From Pseudomonas sp. MPC6 (GTDB lineage: Bacteria > Pseudomonadota > Gammaproteobacteria > Pseudomonadales > Pseudomonadaceae), in NCBI RefSeq assembly GCF_006094435.1, contig NZ_CP034783.1:2693001-2757000 (forward strand): a DNA stretch of 64,000 nucleotides, in the 5' to 3' direction. Shown piece by piece: positions 26,300 to 36,056 of the stretch. The notes beneath the pieces were generated by a model, which made no database searches, was not told the DNA's origin, and worked only from the letters and a program-made list of their open reading frames with translations. The position numbers and the translations under genes are program-made. The first letter of the stretch is position 1, and every line of letters begins with the position of its first letter.

Positions 26300-27491
26300 A
26301 CAGCCACCCCGTGACCCCGCAGCCGATAACCACCAGCCACGGTGGCAATTTCCAGAACATCAGCGCCACCAGCGCGACCAGTGCCAGAACGAAGTCTTGC
26401 GCCTGGACAATGGCACTGGTCCAGACCGGCTGATACAGCGCGGCCAACAACAGGCCGACCACCGCCGCATTGACCCCAGCCAGTGCGGCCTGGGTGCGTA
26501 AACTGCGACGCAAGCGCTCCCAAAAGGGCAATACGCCCATGATCAATAGAAAAGCCGGCGCGAAAATCGCCAACAGGCTGATCATGCCGCCAACCCAGCC
26601 GGAAGGGGCAAGGTTCATCGACGCGCCAAGGAACGCGGCGAACGTAAACAAAGGTCCGGGCACCGCCTGGGCGGCACCATACCCGGCGAGAAAAGCATCA
26701 TTGCCGACCCAGCCGCTGGGTACCACCTCGGCTTGCAGCAGGGGCAGCACGACGTGACCACCCCCGAATACCAGTGATCCGGCCCGGTAGAAGGCATCCA
26801 CCGTCGCCACGGTTTGATTGGGCAGCGCCTGGGCCAGGAGGGGCAGGCCCACCAGCAATGCCAGGAACAGCACCAGCCAGATCGCCCCGGTCCGGCGTCT
26901 GATCGTGATCGGCAGCGGGTCGTGGCCGGCACTTTGCCCCGGCTTGAACAGCAGGAGGCCCGCCACGGCCGAGGCGGCAATCACGCTGACCTGGCCCCAG
27001 GCGGACGGTTCGAGCAGGGCGACGCACGCCGCAATCGCCATAAGGGTGACTCGCGGCACGTCCGTGCACAGGTTTCGCGCCATGCCCCATACCGCTTGCG
27101 CGACCACCGCCACGGCCACCACCTTGAGGCCATGCAGCGCGCCGGGGGAAATGGCCGTGCCATATCGGGAAATGCCCAGGGCAAACAGGATCAGGGCTAT
27201 CGCCGAAGGCAGCGTAAAGCCAGCCCAGGCCGCCAGCGCGCCAGGGTATCCAGCCCGGGACAACCCCAGCGCAATGCCGACCTGGCTGCTCGCCGGCCCC
27301 GGCAGGAATTGGCACAGTGCAACCAGATCCGCGTAGCTGCCTTCGCTCAGCCAGCGCCGTCGCGTGACGAACTCATCGCGAAAGTAGCCCAGGTGCGCAA
27401 TCGGGCCGCCGAACGAGGTCAGCCCGAGGCGCAGGAAGATCAGAAACACCGACCACGCACTGCTGCGGTCATCGCCATGAGCGTTGAGCAT
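26295..27491 (-). CDS. chrA: Chromate efflux transporter ChrA
   Basis: A 398-residue CHR-family membrane protein with two homologous halves (domain 1 about residues 10-185, domain 2 about 205-398). Each begins with the conserved segment: FLRLGLTSFGGPIAHLGYF plus LCQFLPGPASSQ in the first, FYRAGSLVFGGGHVVLPLL plus AAQAVPGPLFTF in the second. Family members export chromate. GGAAGG precedes the ATG. The stop codon TAG is the TAG of a REP GTAGGAG motif, so the C-terminus (TGWLL) ends inside the repeat. It is divergent from tctC, and no chrB regulator is present. Confidence 0.92.
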   Translation of the reverse strand: MLNAHGDDRSSAWSVFLIFLRLGLTSFGGPIAHLGYFRDEFVTRRRWLSEGSYADLVALCQFLPGPASSQVGIALGLSRAGYPGALAAWAGFTLPSAIALILFALGISRYGTAISPGALHGLKVVAVAVVAQAVWGMARNLCTDVPRVTLMAIAACVALLEPSAWGQVSVIAASAVAGLLLFKPGQSAGHDPLPITIRRRTGAIWLVLFLALLVGLPLLAQALPNQTVATVDAFYRAGSLVFGGGHVVLPLLQAEVVPSGWVGNDAFLAGYGAAQAVPGPLFTFAAFLGASMNLAPSGWVGGMISLLAIFAPAFLLIMGVLPFWERLRRSLRTQAALAGVNAAVVGLLLAALYQPVWTSAIVQAQDFVLALVALVALMFWKLPPWLVVIGCGVTGWLL

Positions 27492-27714
27492 GTATTCGCC
27501 TTCCTGATAAACGGGTCCGGTTCAATCATCGAACGACAATAGCGAGGTTAGATGACTGTAAACGGCGCTCCCTTTCGACGCGACGCATCGTTGTATGCCG
27601 TCGTCCCGAGCATGGCCTACTCTTATTCGCAGGCCAAGGTGCGTTGAACAGGGATTGCGCCCTGATCGACGTGCACCCGGCAACTATAAAAACAATGCAA
27701 TCGGGAGACGACTC

Positions 27715-28686
27715 ATGTCCGCTTTGTTCCATCGATTCAATCGCTACCTGGTCGCAGGGATTACCGCTGCCGCGCTCGCGACGCCGGCCTTGGCGCTGGA
27801 CACCGTCAAGTTCATGGCCCCGGGCTCCGTGGGTGGCGGTTATGACCAGACCGCACGGGTGCTGGGCAAAGCCCTGGTCGAGGCCAAAGCGGCGAAATCC
27901 ACCACCTTCGAGAACAAAGGCGGCGCAGGAGGCACCCTGGGGCTGGCGCAATTCGCCAACAGCACCAAGGGCGACCCGAATGCACTGCTGGTCGTTGGCG
28001 CGATCATGGTCACCGCCATTGAACAGAACAAGCCGCAAATCAGCTTGAAGGACGTGACGCCGATCGCCCGGCTGTTCACCGAGTACAACGTGCTCGCCGT
28101 ACGCAAGGAGTCTGAATTCAAAACCCTGGAGGACTTGCTCAAAGTCTTTAAAGACAAGCCGACCAGCATCGCCTGGGGCGGTGGCTCCAAGGGCTCGATC
28201 GATCACATCGGGATTGCCGAGCTGGCGGGCAAAATGGGGGTGCCGGTCAACAAGGTCAATTACGTGGCCTTCGCCGGTGGCGGGGAAGTCGTTGCCCAGG
28301 CCTTGGGCGGCCAGATCAAGGTGATCACCGGTGGTTATGCCGAACTTGGCCAGTACATCCGCAACGGCCAGTTCCGGGTGCTGGCCATCGGCGCGCCCGA
28401 GCGTGTGCCCGGCATCGATGCGCCGACGCTCAAGGAGAGTGGTTACGACATGACGATCGGCAACTGGCGGGGCGTTTACGGCGCCGCGGGCCTCACGCCG
28501 GAGCAACGCAAGGAAGTGACCGACGCGGTCGTGGCCGCGACTAAAAGCAACGTCTGGAAAGAAAATATCGACACCAACAAGTGGTCACCCAACGTCCTGA
28601 CCGGCGATGAGTTCGGCAAATTCGTCGACGACGAGCACGTGCGGCTGCGAGCGATGCTGGTCGAGGTCGGGCTGGTTGCGAAATGA
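27715..28686 (+). CDS. tctC: Tripartite tricarboxylate transporter substrate-binding protein TctC
   Basis: A 323-residue periplasmic binding protein. The signal peptide (residues 1-28, cut after PALA) is followed by the TctC/Bug fold with FMAPGSVGGGYDQTARVLG and VENKGGAGGTLG-type loops that contact a dicarboxylate or tricarboxylate. The ATG at 27715 has GGGAGA 6 bases upstream. It starts the tctCBA operon, overlapping tctB by ATGA. The ligand is probably citrate or another carboxylate. No tctDE two-component system is adjacent, so regulation must come from elsewhere. Confidence 0.92.
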   Translation: MSALFHRFNRYLVAGITAAALATPALALDTVKFMAPGSVGGGYDQTARVLGKALVEAKAAKSTTFENKGGAGGTLGLAQFANSTKGDPNALLVVGAIMVTAIEQNKPQISLKDVTPIARLFTEYNVLAVRKESEFKTLEDLLKVFKDKPTSIAWGGGSKGSIDHIGIAELAGKMGVPVNKVNYVAFAGGGEVVAQALGGQIKVITGGYAELGQYIRNGQFRVLAIGAPERVPGIDAPTLKESGYDMTIGNWRGVYGAAGLTPEQRKEVTDAVVAATKSNVWKENIDTNKWSPNVLTGDEFGKFVDDEHVRLRAMLVEVGLVAK

Positions 28687-29177
28687 CTCCGCCTCGCACG
28701 ATTGTGCCCACGCAACTGGCGATTGGCATCGGCGTGATTGCCATCAGCGCCGTGCTGGCGTTCGGCGCGTATCGGTTTCCCCCCGAGATGGGGTTCGTCA
28801 TCCTCGGTGCGCACGTCTACCCCTTCGCTGTGGCGGCATTCCTTGGCGCCGTGGGCTTGTTGCTGAGCTATCAAGCGGTCTCGGGCGGCTTTCGCGAACT
28901 GGCCGACGACACCGACGGGACGGCTGGCGTCGTACCCGACGGAAAAGCCGGTGCGGCCTGGGTCACGGCGGGGCTTCTGGGGGTGGCCTTGCTCATCAAC
29001 TTCATCGGGTTCGTGTTGGCGGCCGCGTTGTTGTTTGCCTGTTCGGCACGGGGTTTCGGCAGCCGCCGTCCGGTGCGCGATCTCGCCATCGGCATGGCCC
29101 TGACGCTGCCGATTTACTGGTTGTTCAACGCCGGCCTGGGGGTTTCCCTGCCGCCCCTGGTCAACGCCTGGATTTGA
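28683..29177 (+). CDS. tctB: Tripartite tricarboxylate transporter small membrane subunit TctB
   Basis: A 164-residue protein with four predicted membrane helices (residues about 11-30, 40-60, 98-120 and 138-158), the normal layout of TctB, with a variable cytoplasmic or periplasmic loop rich in aspartate and glycine in the middle (FRELADDTDGTAGVVPDG). It overlaps the tctC stop by four bases and precedes tctA by 24 bases. It should form the membrane complex with TctA. TctB proteins are poorly conserved, so the assignment rests mainly on position and topology. Confidence 0.87.
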   Translation: MTPPRTIVPTQLAIGIGVIAISAVLAFGAYRFPPEMGFVILGAHVYPFAVAAFLGAVGLLLSYQAVSGGFRELADDTDGTAGVVPDGKAGAAWVTAGLLGVALLINFIGFVLAAALLFACSARGFGSRRPVRDLAIGMALTLPIYWLFNAGLGVSLPPLVNAWI

Positions 29178-29201
29178 ACCGGGCCGAAGGAGATCGAAAC
29201 G

Positions 29202-30710
29202 GTGGACATTCTCGCAAGCCTGGCGGTGGGGTTTTCCTCGGCACTGACGCCGATCAATTTGATGTATGGGTTTATCGGCTGTCTGTTGGGCACTGCGATT
29301 GGTGTCCTGCCAGGGATCGGGCCGGCGCTGACGGTGGCCTTGCTGCTGCCGATCACCGCCAAGGTCGATCCTACCGGGGCCTTGATCATGTTTGCCGGTA
29401 TCTATTACGGCGCTCAATTCGGCGGCTCGACCACGTCCATTTTGCTCAATACCCCGGGTGAGTCGTCGTCCATGGTCACGGCGCTGGAGGGCAATCTCAT
29501 GGCGCGCAACGGTCGTGCGGGGCCGGCCCTGGCCACGGCGGCGATCGGCTCATTCGTGGCGGGTACCATCGCGACGATTCTGCTGACCCTGTTTGCGCCC
29601 ATCGTGGCCAAACTCGCGCTCAACTTTGGTCCCGCAGAGTATTTCGCGATTCTGGTGCTGTCCTTCACGACTGTGTCTGCGGTATTGGGGGCGTCGATGC
29701 TGCGAGGTTTCGCGTCCTTGGGGATCGGTCTGACCGTGGGCTTGATCGGCCTGGACTCGACGTCGGGTATAGCCCGCTACACCTTGGGGGTGCCCGAGCT
29801 GGTGGATGGCATCGAGGTGGTACTCGTGGCGGTCGGTTTGTTTGCCGTGGGCGAGGCCTTGTACAGCCTGCTCTATCAAAAAGAAGCAGCCGCCGGCCGG
29901 CACCGCTTGACCTCTTTGTGGATGACGCGCTCCGACTGGAAGCGCTCGGTGCCCGCCTGGCTGCGGGGCACGCTGATCGGTTTTCCCTTCGGTTCGATCC
30001 CGGCCGGTGGTGCCGAGATTCCGACCTTTCTGTCCTATTCGACCGAGCGCAAACTGAGCAAGTACCCGAAAGAATTTGCCGCCAGCAAAGGCGAGGGCGC
30101 CATTGAAGGCGTCGCCGGCCCCGAAGCCGCCAACAACGCGAGCGCCACCGGTTCTCTGGTGCCGCTGCTGACACTGGGCATTCCCACCTCCGCCACAGCG
30201 GCGATCCTGTTGGCCGCGTTCCAGAACTACAACCTGCAACCGGGACCGATGCTCTTCGAGACCTCGGGGGACCTGGTCTGGACCCTGGTGGCCTCGCTGT
30301 ACATCGGTAACGTCATCCTGCTGGTGTTGAACCTGCCGTTGGTGGGCCTCTGGGTGAAGCTGCTGCAGATCCCGCGGCCGTACCTGAACGCCGGCATTCT
30401 GGTGTTCGCCACCATCGGCGTGTACGGCATGCGCCACTCTTCCTTCGATCTGTTGCTGATGCTGGCGATCGGTTGGGGCGGGGTCCTGATGCGGCGCTTC
30501 GACTTCCCCGTCGCCCCCGTGATCGTCGGCATGCTGCTGGGGCCGATGGCTGAAAAGCAACTGCGTAACGCCTTGTCCATCAGCGAGGGGGACTGGACGG
30601 TGTTTTTGACGCAACCGATCTCGGCGGCATTCCTGGCGCTGACATTACTGGTGCTGTTGGTGCCTCATGTGCTGCATGCGCGGGGTATCAAGTTGCATGA
30701 GGATGATTGA
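29202..30710 (+). CDS. tctA: Tripartite tricarboxylate transporter large membrane subunit TctA
   Basis: A 502-residue permease with about 12 membrane helices and the TctA signatures [18 protein letters not shown] near the N-terminus and [15 protein letters not shown] in the second half. GTG start at 29202 with AAGGAG upstream. It transports the carboxylate delivered by TctC using the ion gradient. The operon ends here; the convergent ABC transporter genes begin 17 bases later, leaving no room for a conventional terminator. Confidence 0.93.
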   Translation: MDILASLAVGFSSALTPINLMYGFIGCLLGTAIGVLPGIGPALTVALLLPITAKVDPTGALIMFAGIYYGAQFGGSTTSILLNTPGESSSMVTALEGNLMARNGRAGPALATAAIGSFVAGTIATILLTLFAPIVAKLALNFGPAEYFAILVLSFTTVSAVLGASMLRGFASLGIGLTVGLIGLDSTSGIARYTLGVPELVDGIEVVLVAVGLFAVGEALYSLLYQKEAAAGRHRLTSLWMTRSDWKRSVPAWLRGTLIGFPFGSIPAGGAEIPTFLSYSTERKLSKYPKEFAASKGEGAIEGVAGPEAANNASATGSLVPLLTLGIPTSATAAILLAAFQNYNLQPGPMLFETSGDLVWTLVASLYIGNVILLVLNLPLVGLWVKLLQIPRPYLNAGILVFATIGVYGMRHSSFDLLLMLAIGWGGVLMRRFDFPVAPVIVGMLLGPMAEKQLRNALSISEGDWTVFLTQPISAAFLALTLLVLLVPHVLHARGIKLHEDD

Positions 30711-30726
30711 GACGCTTGGGGCCCGG

Positions 30727-31494
30727 TCAGGCCTTGACCCAGCGTTGACGGCTCCAGCTGCTCAAGGAGTCGACGGCGAATACCAGGATCAGCATGGCCA
30801 GAATCACCGTGCTGGCTTGAGCTTCCTGGAACAGGCTGAGGCTGACATAGAGCATTTGTCCCAAGCCCCCGGCGCCGACGAAGCCAAGCACACTGGCCAT
30901 GCGGATATTGTTCTCCCAGCGGTACAGGATGTAGGCCAACAGCTGTGGCAACAGGTTGGGCAGGGTCCCGTAACAGAACGCCCAAACGGCATTGCCACCC
31001 TGCAGGCGGATGGCTTCGGCGGGTTGCGGCGGGGTATTTTCCAGCGCTTCGGCGAACAGTCGGCCGAGCACGCCGGTAGTGTGCAGGGCTAATGCGAGGG
31101 TGCCGGCATTGGGCCCGAGGCCGGCGGCAAGCACCATCAGCGCGGCCCACACCAGTTCCGGCACCGCGCGCAAGGCGTTGAGCACCAGGCGCGACGCGCT
31201 CTGCAAGGGCCAGCCAAAGCGCCCGGCCGCGGGCAACGCCAGCAGCAGGCCGAGTACCGCCGCGAGCAGGGTGCCCAGGGCGGACATGGCAATGGTTTCC
31301 AGGGCGCCGTGACCGATGGCTTGCAGATGGCCCGCGCTCAGGTCGGGGCTGAGAAAACGCTGGGCATAAGCACCCATCCGGTTCAGGTTGCCGCTGCCGC
31401 CGAGCTCGCCGAGGTCGATGCCCAGGTAGATGAACGAAGCGACGACCGCTGCACCGATGCACAGCAGCAGGATCAGGTTCAACAGGCGATTCAT
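30727..31494 (-). CDS. phnE: PhnE-type ABC transporter permease (second)
   Basis: A 255-residue membrane subunit with about six helices and the EAA loop region (LFAEALENTPPQPAEAIRLQ), the cytoplasmic coupling site for the ATPase. It is homologous to the adjacent permease at 31491, and the two overlap by ATGA, so they probably form a heterodimeric channel. The C-terminal [11 protein letters not shown] motif is typical of PhnE. It is last in the four-gene operon phnD-phnC-phnE-phnE. Confidence 0.9.
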   Translation of the reverse strand: MNRLLNLILLLCIGAAVVASFIYLGIDLGELGGSGNLNRMGAYAQRFLSPDLSAGHLQAIGHGALETIAMSALGTLLAAVLGLLLALPAAGRFGWPLQSASRLVLNALRAVPELVWAALMVLAAGLGPNAGTLALALHTTGVLGRLFAEALENTPPQPAEAIRLQGGNAVWAFCYGTLPNLLPQLLAYILYRWENNIRMASVLGFVGAGGLGQMLYVSLSLFQEAQASTVILAMLILVFAVDSLSSWSRQRWVKA

Positions 31495-32318
31495 GCCAGC
31501 CTCCAGCGCAGCAGGCGGCTGAGTTGATCGGCGAGCAGCACCAGCACGAGAAACGTCAGCAACAGGCTGGCCACTTCACCGCCGGCGAACATGCGCAACG
31601 ACAGGTCCATTTGCTGGCCCAGGCCGCCGGCGCCGACAAAGCCCATCACCACCGAAGCGCGGATGGCGCATTCCCAGCGGTACACCGTGTACGACAGCAA
31701 TTCCGCAGCGACATTGGGCAGGATTCCGTAGCTAAAGGCCGTCAGCCGACCGCTGCCGGCCTGCAGCAGCGCGTGGGCCGGGCGCTGGTCGACCGACTCG
31801 AAAATCTCTGCGTAGACCTTGCCCAACATGCCGCTGTAGGTAATGGCAATGGCCAGCACCCCGGCCGTCGGACCGAGGCCGACGGCACGCACGAACAGCA
31901 GGGCCCAGACGATTTCCGGCACGCTGCGCAGGAAGATCAGCAAGCCGCGAACCGGCCAGCGCAGCAGTCGGCCCCAGAAACCCGGATGGCCGGCACGGGA
32001 GGCAGCGGACAGCGACAGGGCGCGACTGGCCAGCAGGCTGGCGGGGATGGCCAACAGCAACGCCAAAGCCATGCCGGCCGTGGCGATGGCCAGGGTCTGC
32101 AGGGTGGCTTGCAACAACAGCTCGATGAACGCCTCGTCATGGGCGGGTGGCCAGAAGGCTGACACGAACTTGCCGATCTCGCTCTGGCTGTCACTGGCGA
32201 CCAGTACGCTCAGGTCCAACTCGCTGAAGTGGATGCCCGGCCACAGCAGGAGCAGGGCCAGCAGCGTGATCAGCAAGCGGGGGCGGGTGGCGGGATCTCG
32301 GGTATCGCGTGTCAGCAT
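31491..32318 (-). CDS. phnE: PhnE-type ABC transporter permease (first)
   Basis: A 275-residue permease with about six membrane helices, the EAA loop ([20 protein letters not shown]) and the [15 protein letters not shown] motif. It overlaps phnC by seven bases and the second permease by four, so the operon is translationally coupled. The long periplasmic stretch after the first helix ([20 protein letters not shown]) resembles other PhnE proteins. Phosphonate, phosphite or selenate uptake cannot be separated from the permease alone. Confidence 0.9.
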   Translation of the reverse strand: MLTRDTRDPATRPRLLITLLALLLLWPGIHFSELDLSVLVASDSQSEIGKFVSAFWPPAHDEAFIELLLQATLQTLAIATAGMALALLLAIPASLLASRALSLSAASRAGHPGFWGRLLRWPVRGLLIFLRSVPEIVWALLFVRAVGLGPTAGVLAIAITYSGMLGKVYAEIFESVDQRPAHALLQAGSGRLTAFSYGILPNVAAELLSYTVYRWECAIRASVVMGFVGAGGLGQQMDLSLRMFAGGEVASLLLTFLVLVLLADQLSRLLRWRLA

Positions 32319-33109
32319 CGGGGAATCTGCACAACCAAGGGTGCGGTCGGAACTGGTGAGGACTGCAGCTGCTCATTGGCGTAGAGCTTGTCGAGCAACT
32401 CGCGGTCGACGGCGCCGGCGGGCAGGTCGAACAGGATCTGTCCGTCACGCAAGCCGATGATCCGCGAAAAGTGCGCCAGCGCCAGCTCCACCGCATGCAG
32501 GCTGGCGACCAGGGTGACATTGTGTTCCCGGGCATGGCGGCACAGCACCGACAGCGTGTGCTCGGCCAACACCGGGTCCATGGCCGATACCGGCTCATCG
32601 GCCAGCAACACCTCGGGCGCTTGATACAGCACCCGGGCGATGCCCACGCGCTGCAGCTGGCCACCGGACAGTTGCTGGCATTGCGCGAACAGCTTGTCGC
32701 CCAGGTCGAGCCTGGCCAATGCCGCGCGTGCGCCCGGAATGTCCAGTGGATGCAGCAGGTTCAGCAGGCTCTTGCCCAGGCCCCACTGGCCCAGCTTGCC
32801 GGCCAGGACCGCGGTGACCACGCGCTGGCGCGGCGGCAGCGGTGGCGCTTGATGGATCAGTCCGATGCGCGCGCGTAAACGCTGGCGCTGACGGGCAGAC
32901 AACTGCCAGGCGCGCTCGCCGAGTACCTGTAACTCGCCGCTGCCAGGGCGCAGGGCGGTGGCCAGCAGGTTGAGCAGGCTCGACTTGCCCGCCCCGGACG
33001 GGCCGATGATGGCGACCTGTTCCCGTGCTGCGATGTGCAGGTCCACGCCCTGCAGCGCCTGGACGCCGTTGGCGTGGGTAAGACTGACCTGGGTCAGGTG
33101 CAAGGTCAT
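32312..33109 (-). CDS. phnC: PhnC-type ABC transporter ATP-binding protein
   Basis: A 265-residue ABC ATPase. Walker [10 protein letters not shown] (near residue 37), the Q-loop, the signature [13 protein letters not shown] (near 145), Walker B VLLADEP with the catalytic glutamate (near 168) and the H-loop histidine in SLHAVELA are all intact. It drives import through the two PhnE permeases. It overlaps phnD by ATGA. The sequence places it with phosphonate-type ATPases. Confidence 0.93.
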   Translation of the reverse strand: MTLHLTQVSLTHANGVQALQGVDLHIAAREQVAIIGPSGAGKSSLLNLLATALRPGSGELQVLGERAWQLSARQRQRLRARIGLIHQAPPLPPRQRVVTAVLAGKLGQWGLGKSLLNLLHPLDIPGARAALARLDLGDKLFAQCQQLSGGQLQRVGIARVLYQAPEVLLADEPVSAMDPVLAEHTLSVLCRHAREHNVTLVASLHAVELALAHFSRIIGLRDGQILFDLPAGAVDRELLDKLYANEQLQSSPVPTAPLVVQIPRC

Positions 33110-33957
33110 TTGAGCAGGTCGGCGGCGCGAGCGGCTTCTTCGATGCCCTTATAGTTTTCCGGGTTGGTTTCGATGAACCGGCTGGCGGCCTGCAGATCGA
33201 GGATCTCCTTGTCTTTGGGCTTCGCCGGATCGAGCGCCAGGAAGGCCGCCTTGATCTTCGCCGCCAGCGCCGGGTCGAGGGTCCCGCGCACCGTCCAGTT
33301 GTAGTCGAAGTAGGCCGGGGTGGTGGCAAACACTTTGACCTTGTTGGTGTCGACCTTGCCGGCGGCGACCAGTTTTTCCCAGACGCTGGCGTTCAGGACC
33401 CCGGCGTCCACCTTGCCGGCCTGGACCCAGGCGACGGTGGCGTCATGGGCACCGGAGTAGCCCACTCGACTGAAATAGGTTTCCGGCTTGATGCCGTCCT
33501 TGAGCATGAAAAAGCGCGGCATGAGGCTGCCTGACGTGGAGGACACCGAGCCGAAGGCAAAGGTCTTGCCCTTGAGGTCGGCCAGCGACTTGACGGCCGG
33601 GTCGGCGGTGATGAATTTGCTGGTGAACTGAGCGTCCTGTTCGCGCTGTACCAGCGGTATCGCATTGCCGGTTTTCAGGCGGGCCTGCACGAACGTGAAG
33701 CCGCCCAGCCAGGCCATGTCGATCCGGTCGGTCGCGAGCGCCTCGACCACGGCCGGATAGTCGCTCACGGGTACGAACTCGACCTTCATGCCCAATTGCT
33801 GTTCCAGATAAGCACCCAGGGGCTTGAACTTGCGCAACAGTTCGGTGGGCGCTTCATCGGGAATGGCGCTGACTTTCAGTGTGTCGGCGGCCTGCGCCAG
33901 CAGGGTGCAAAACGACAGGGTCAAGCCAACGGCCAATGCCAGGGGGCGTTTGAACAT
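33106..33957 (-). CDS. phnD: PhnD-family periplasmic binding protein (phosphonate or selenate type)
   Basis: A 283-residue binding protein with a signal peptide (cut after LLAQA, near residue 22). It has the PhnD fold: [20 protein letters not shown] at the start, [12 protein letters not shown] in the first lobe and [16 protein letters not shown], a ligand loop. From memory this text matches Pseudomonas proteins labelled putative selenate ABC transporter binding protein more than classical PhnD. No C-P lyase or phosphonatase gene lies nearby, which also argues against phosphonate catabolism here. The ATG at 33957 has GGAGA upstream and starts the operon. Confidence 0.87.
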   Translation of the reverse strand: MFKRPLALAVGLTLSFCTLLAQAADTLKVSAIPDEAPTELLRKFKPLGAYLEQQLGMKVEFVPVSDYPAVVEALATDRIDMAWLGGFTFVQARLKTGNAIPLVQREQDAQFTSKFITADPAVKSLADLKGKTFAFGSVSSTSGSLMPRFFMLKDGIKPETYFSRVGYSGAHDATVAWVQAGKVDAGVLNASVWEKLVAAGKVDTNKVKVFATTPAYFDYNWTVRGTLDPALAAKIKAAFLALDPAKPKDKEILDLQAASRFIETNPENYKGIEEAARAADLLK

Positions 33958-34108
33958 GAAAATTCTCCGGTACATTAACGCAAGAAGGTCGATGCGCCGG
34001 GCACCAGCTGATGGCTGCAGGGCGCTTTGTGAGGGTAGACGAAACGGTGCGGTATTGACCGCTTTTGGCCCAATGGCAATCTGTCGCCAAGGGTGCCATC
34101 GAACGATG

Positions 34109-34132
34109 GCGGACTGGGCCTGCCCAGTCCGC
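34109..34132 (-). terminator. Perfect 11-bp hairpin after the VOC gene
   Basis: GCGGACTGGGC (34109-34119) pairs with GCCCAGTCCGC (34122-34132) across a two-base loop, ten bases past the stop at 34142. It lacks a T-run. It could end the VOC transcript or act as an operator upstream of phnD. Confidence 0.5.
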
Positions 34133-34141
34133 ACGGCAGGG

Positions 34142-34672
34142 TCAGCTTTGGCAGAACCGGATCCGGTTACCGAAAGGGTCGTAGACTTCCAGCACTTGTC
34201 CCCAGCCCTGCTGAACGATTTCCGGGCGTCCGTACCCGTAGCGCTTGGCCAGTAATTCATCCCGCAGTCGTTCGATATTGTGCATGGGCACAAATACCGT
34301 GGACCCGGGGCTCGCATCGCCATGATGTTCGGAAAGATGCAGTTGCAGGCCGTCCCGGCTGATCCCCAGGTACAGCGGTAGATCGGCTTCGAAGCGGTGC
34401 TCGAATTCGACGCTGAAACCGAGGAAATCCAGATAGAACTCCCGCGCCTTGGTTTCATCGAACATCCGCAATATCGGGATGGGTTTGTCGAATGTAATCG
34501 TGGGCTGGGTGTTTTCCTGGGGCAGCAGCGCCGACGCGGTGTTCCAGTCCTTGTAGCCCAGTTGCTGCGCAACCAGTTCAAGCGCGGTGGCGTGAGGCAC
34601 CGCTTGATTGCACGTCTGAAGCGAGGCACGCAGCCGCTTGGCCATCTGCTTGGCTTGCTCGATCGAAAACAT
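34142..34672 (-). CDS. VOC-superfamily protein (glyoxalase/bleomycin-resistance fold)
   Basis: A 176-residue protein. The first 50 residues are helical (SIEQAKQMAKRLRASLQTCN, then a GYKDWNTASALL motif). Residues about 58-176 form a VOC domain (PILRMFDETKAREFYLDFLG; QLHLSEHHGD; LEVYDPFGNRIRF). The C-terminal Glu in QVLEVYDP and the His in LHLSEHH are possible metal ligands. This domain pair is a common Pseudomonas family annotated glyoxalase superfamily; related proteins bind bleomycin-type drugs or act as lyases. It lies upstream of phnD on the same strand, with 184 bp between them, so it may have its own promoter. The role is unknown. Confidence 0.8.
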   Translation of the reverse strand: MFSIEQAKQMAKRLRASLQTCNQAVPHATALELVAQQLGYKDWNTASALLPQENTQPTITFDKPIPILRMFDETKAREFYLDFLGFSVEFEHRFEADLPLYLGISRDGLQLHLSEHHGDASPGSTVFVPMHNIERLRDELLAKRYGYGRPEIVQQGWGQVLEVYDPFGNRIRFCQS

Positions 34673-35021
34673 CGTTGCTCCTGTAGTCGAGGCTTTTTGG
34701 AGCTCGCGTTACCAAATCCCGACCGTCAAGAGATACGACATGATTTGGAAAAAAACAGATGCTTTCACCTTTCCCGGCGGGAGCGAGCGGCGGGCAGCAG
34801 CGGCCCGGGCTGATGATACATAGGCGCTGCCGAGTGCGGAAGGTTTTCCTGGCTGATCATCACGGTCACAGGAAACCCCGGTGAAGTCATTCAATGGTCA
34901 GGATGCTTGCGAATCGAGAACACAGCTACCGTTGTCCTTTTGGCGGCATCTGCTGGCTTATTGGCGTTAGTCGGCCATCGGCAGGCAGGTTACAGTCGTT
35001 ACCACGTTCCTGGCGCCCCGG
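34673..35021. other. Intergenic region, no feature recognised
   Basis: About 350 bp between divergent VOC and SBF-like genes. I see no REP, RNA gene or convincing small reading frame. It must hold both promoters, but no clear -35/-10 pair stands out. Confidence 0.5.
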
Positions 35022-36029
35022 ATGATGCTAATGACCCGCCCTCGCTTCTTGCCTGACAACTTCACCCTGACCTTGATCGGTGTGGTGGTTCTCGCCAGCA
35101 TCCTGCCTGCCAGCGGTCAAATAGGCGTCGGCTTTGGCTGGCTGACCAACTTTGCCATCGGCCTGCTGTTTTTCCTGCATGGCGCCAAGCTGTCGCGCGA
35201 GTCGATCATTGCCGGAGCGGGGCATTGGCGCTTGCATCTGCTGGTGTTCGGCCTGACCTTTGTCCTGTTCCCGCTGCTCGGCCTGGCGCTCAAACCCTTG
35301 TTGTCGCCGCTGATCGGCAACGATCTGTACATGGGCATGCTCTACCTCTGCGCGCTGCCCGCCACGGTACAGTCGGCGATTGCATTCACCTCTCTGGCCC
35401 GTGGCAACATTCCGGCGGCGATATGCAGTGCGGCGGCGTCCAGCTTGTTCGGAATCTTCCTCACGCCGTTGCTGGTGACCTTGCTGTTGGATGTGCACGG
35501 CGAGGGCGGTTCGACCCTCGATGCGATTCTGAAAATCAGCGTGCAACTGTTGCTACCGTTCATTGCCGGACAGATCGCCCGGCGCTGGATCGGTGCATGG
35601 GTAGCGCGCAATAAGAACTGGCTGAAGTTCGTCGACCAGGGCTCGATCCTGCTGGTGGTCTACGGTGCGTTCAGCGCGGCGGTGGTCGAAGGCATCTGGC
35701 ATCAGATTCCGCTCTGGGCGCTGGCCGGGCTGGTGGTGGTGTGCTGCATCCTGTTGGCGCTGGTGCTGCTGATCGCTACCGTGTCGGGCAAAGCCTTGGG
35801 CTTCAATCAGGAAGACCGCATCACCATCCTGTTCTGCGGTTCGAAGAAAAGCCTGGCGACCGGTGTGCCGATGGCCCAGGTGCTGTTCGCCGGCAGCACC
35901 CTGGGTGTGTTGATTTTGCCGCTGATGCTGTTCCACCAGATTCAGCTGATGGTGTGTGCGGTGTTGGCGCAACGCTATGCCAATCGCTCGGAAACGGTTG
36001 CCGAACTGATGGGTCAGGTCGATCCCTGA
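35022..36029 (+). CDS. SBF-like transporter (bile acid:sodium symporter / YfeH type)
   Basis: A 335-residue membrane protein with about ten helices and the SBF-like signature (FFLHGAKLSRESIIAG; ALPATVQSAIAFTSLARGN; FCGSKKSLATGVPMAQVLF). The family belongs to the BART superfamily and may move organic anions with sodium; the YfeH subgroup has no proven substrate. Three closely spaced in-frame ATGs (35022, 35025, 35031) occur without a strong ribosome site, so the start may be off by up to three codons. It converges on msrA. Confidence 0.85.
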   Translation: MMLMTRPRFLPDNFTLTLIGVVVLASILPASGQIGVGFGWLTNFAIGLLFFLHGAKLSRESIIAGAGHWRLHLLVFGLTFVLFPLLGLALKPLLSPLIGNDLYMGMLYLCALPATVQSAIAFTSLARGNIPAAICSAAASSLFGIFLTPLLVTLLLDVHGEGGSTLDAILKISVQLLLPFIAGQIARRWIGAWVARNKNWLKFVDQGSILLVVYGAFSAAVVEGIWHQIPLWALAGLVVVCCILLALVLLIATVSGKALGFNQEDRITILFCGSKKSLATGVPMAQVLFAGSTLGVLILPLMLFHQIQLMVCAVLAQRYANRSETVAELMGQVDP

Positions 36030-36056
36030 TGGCCAGGACTTGAGCCTCCCACACCA

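Noticed and set aside
33106..34629. An extended phnD frame starting over 220 codons upstream
   Set aside because: The extension overlaps the VOC gene in another frame; the signal peptide and ribosome site at 33957 define the start.
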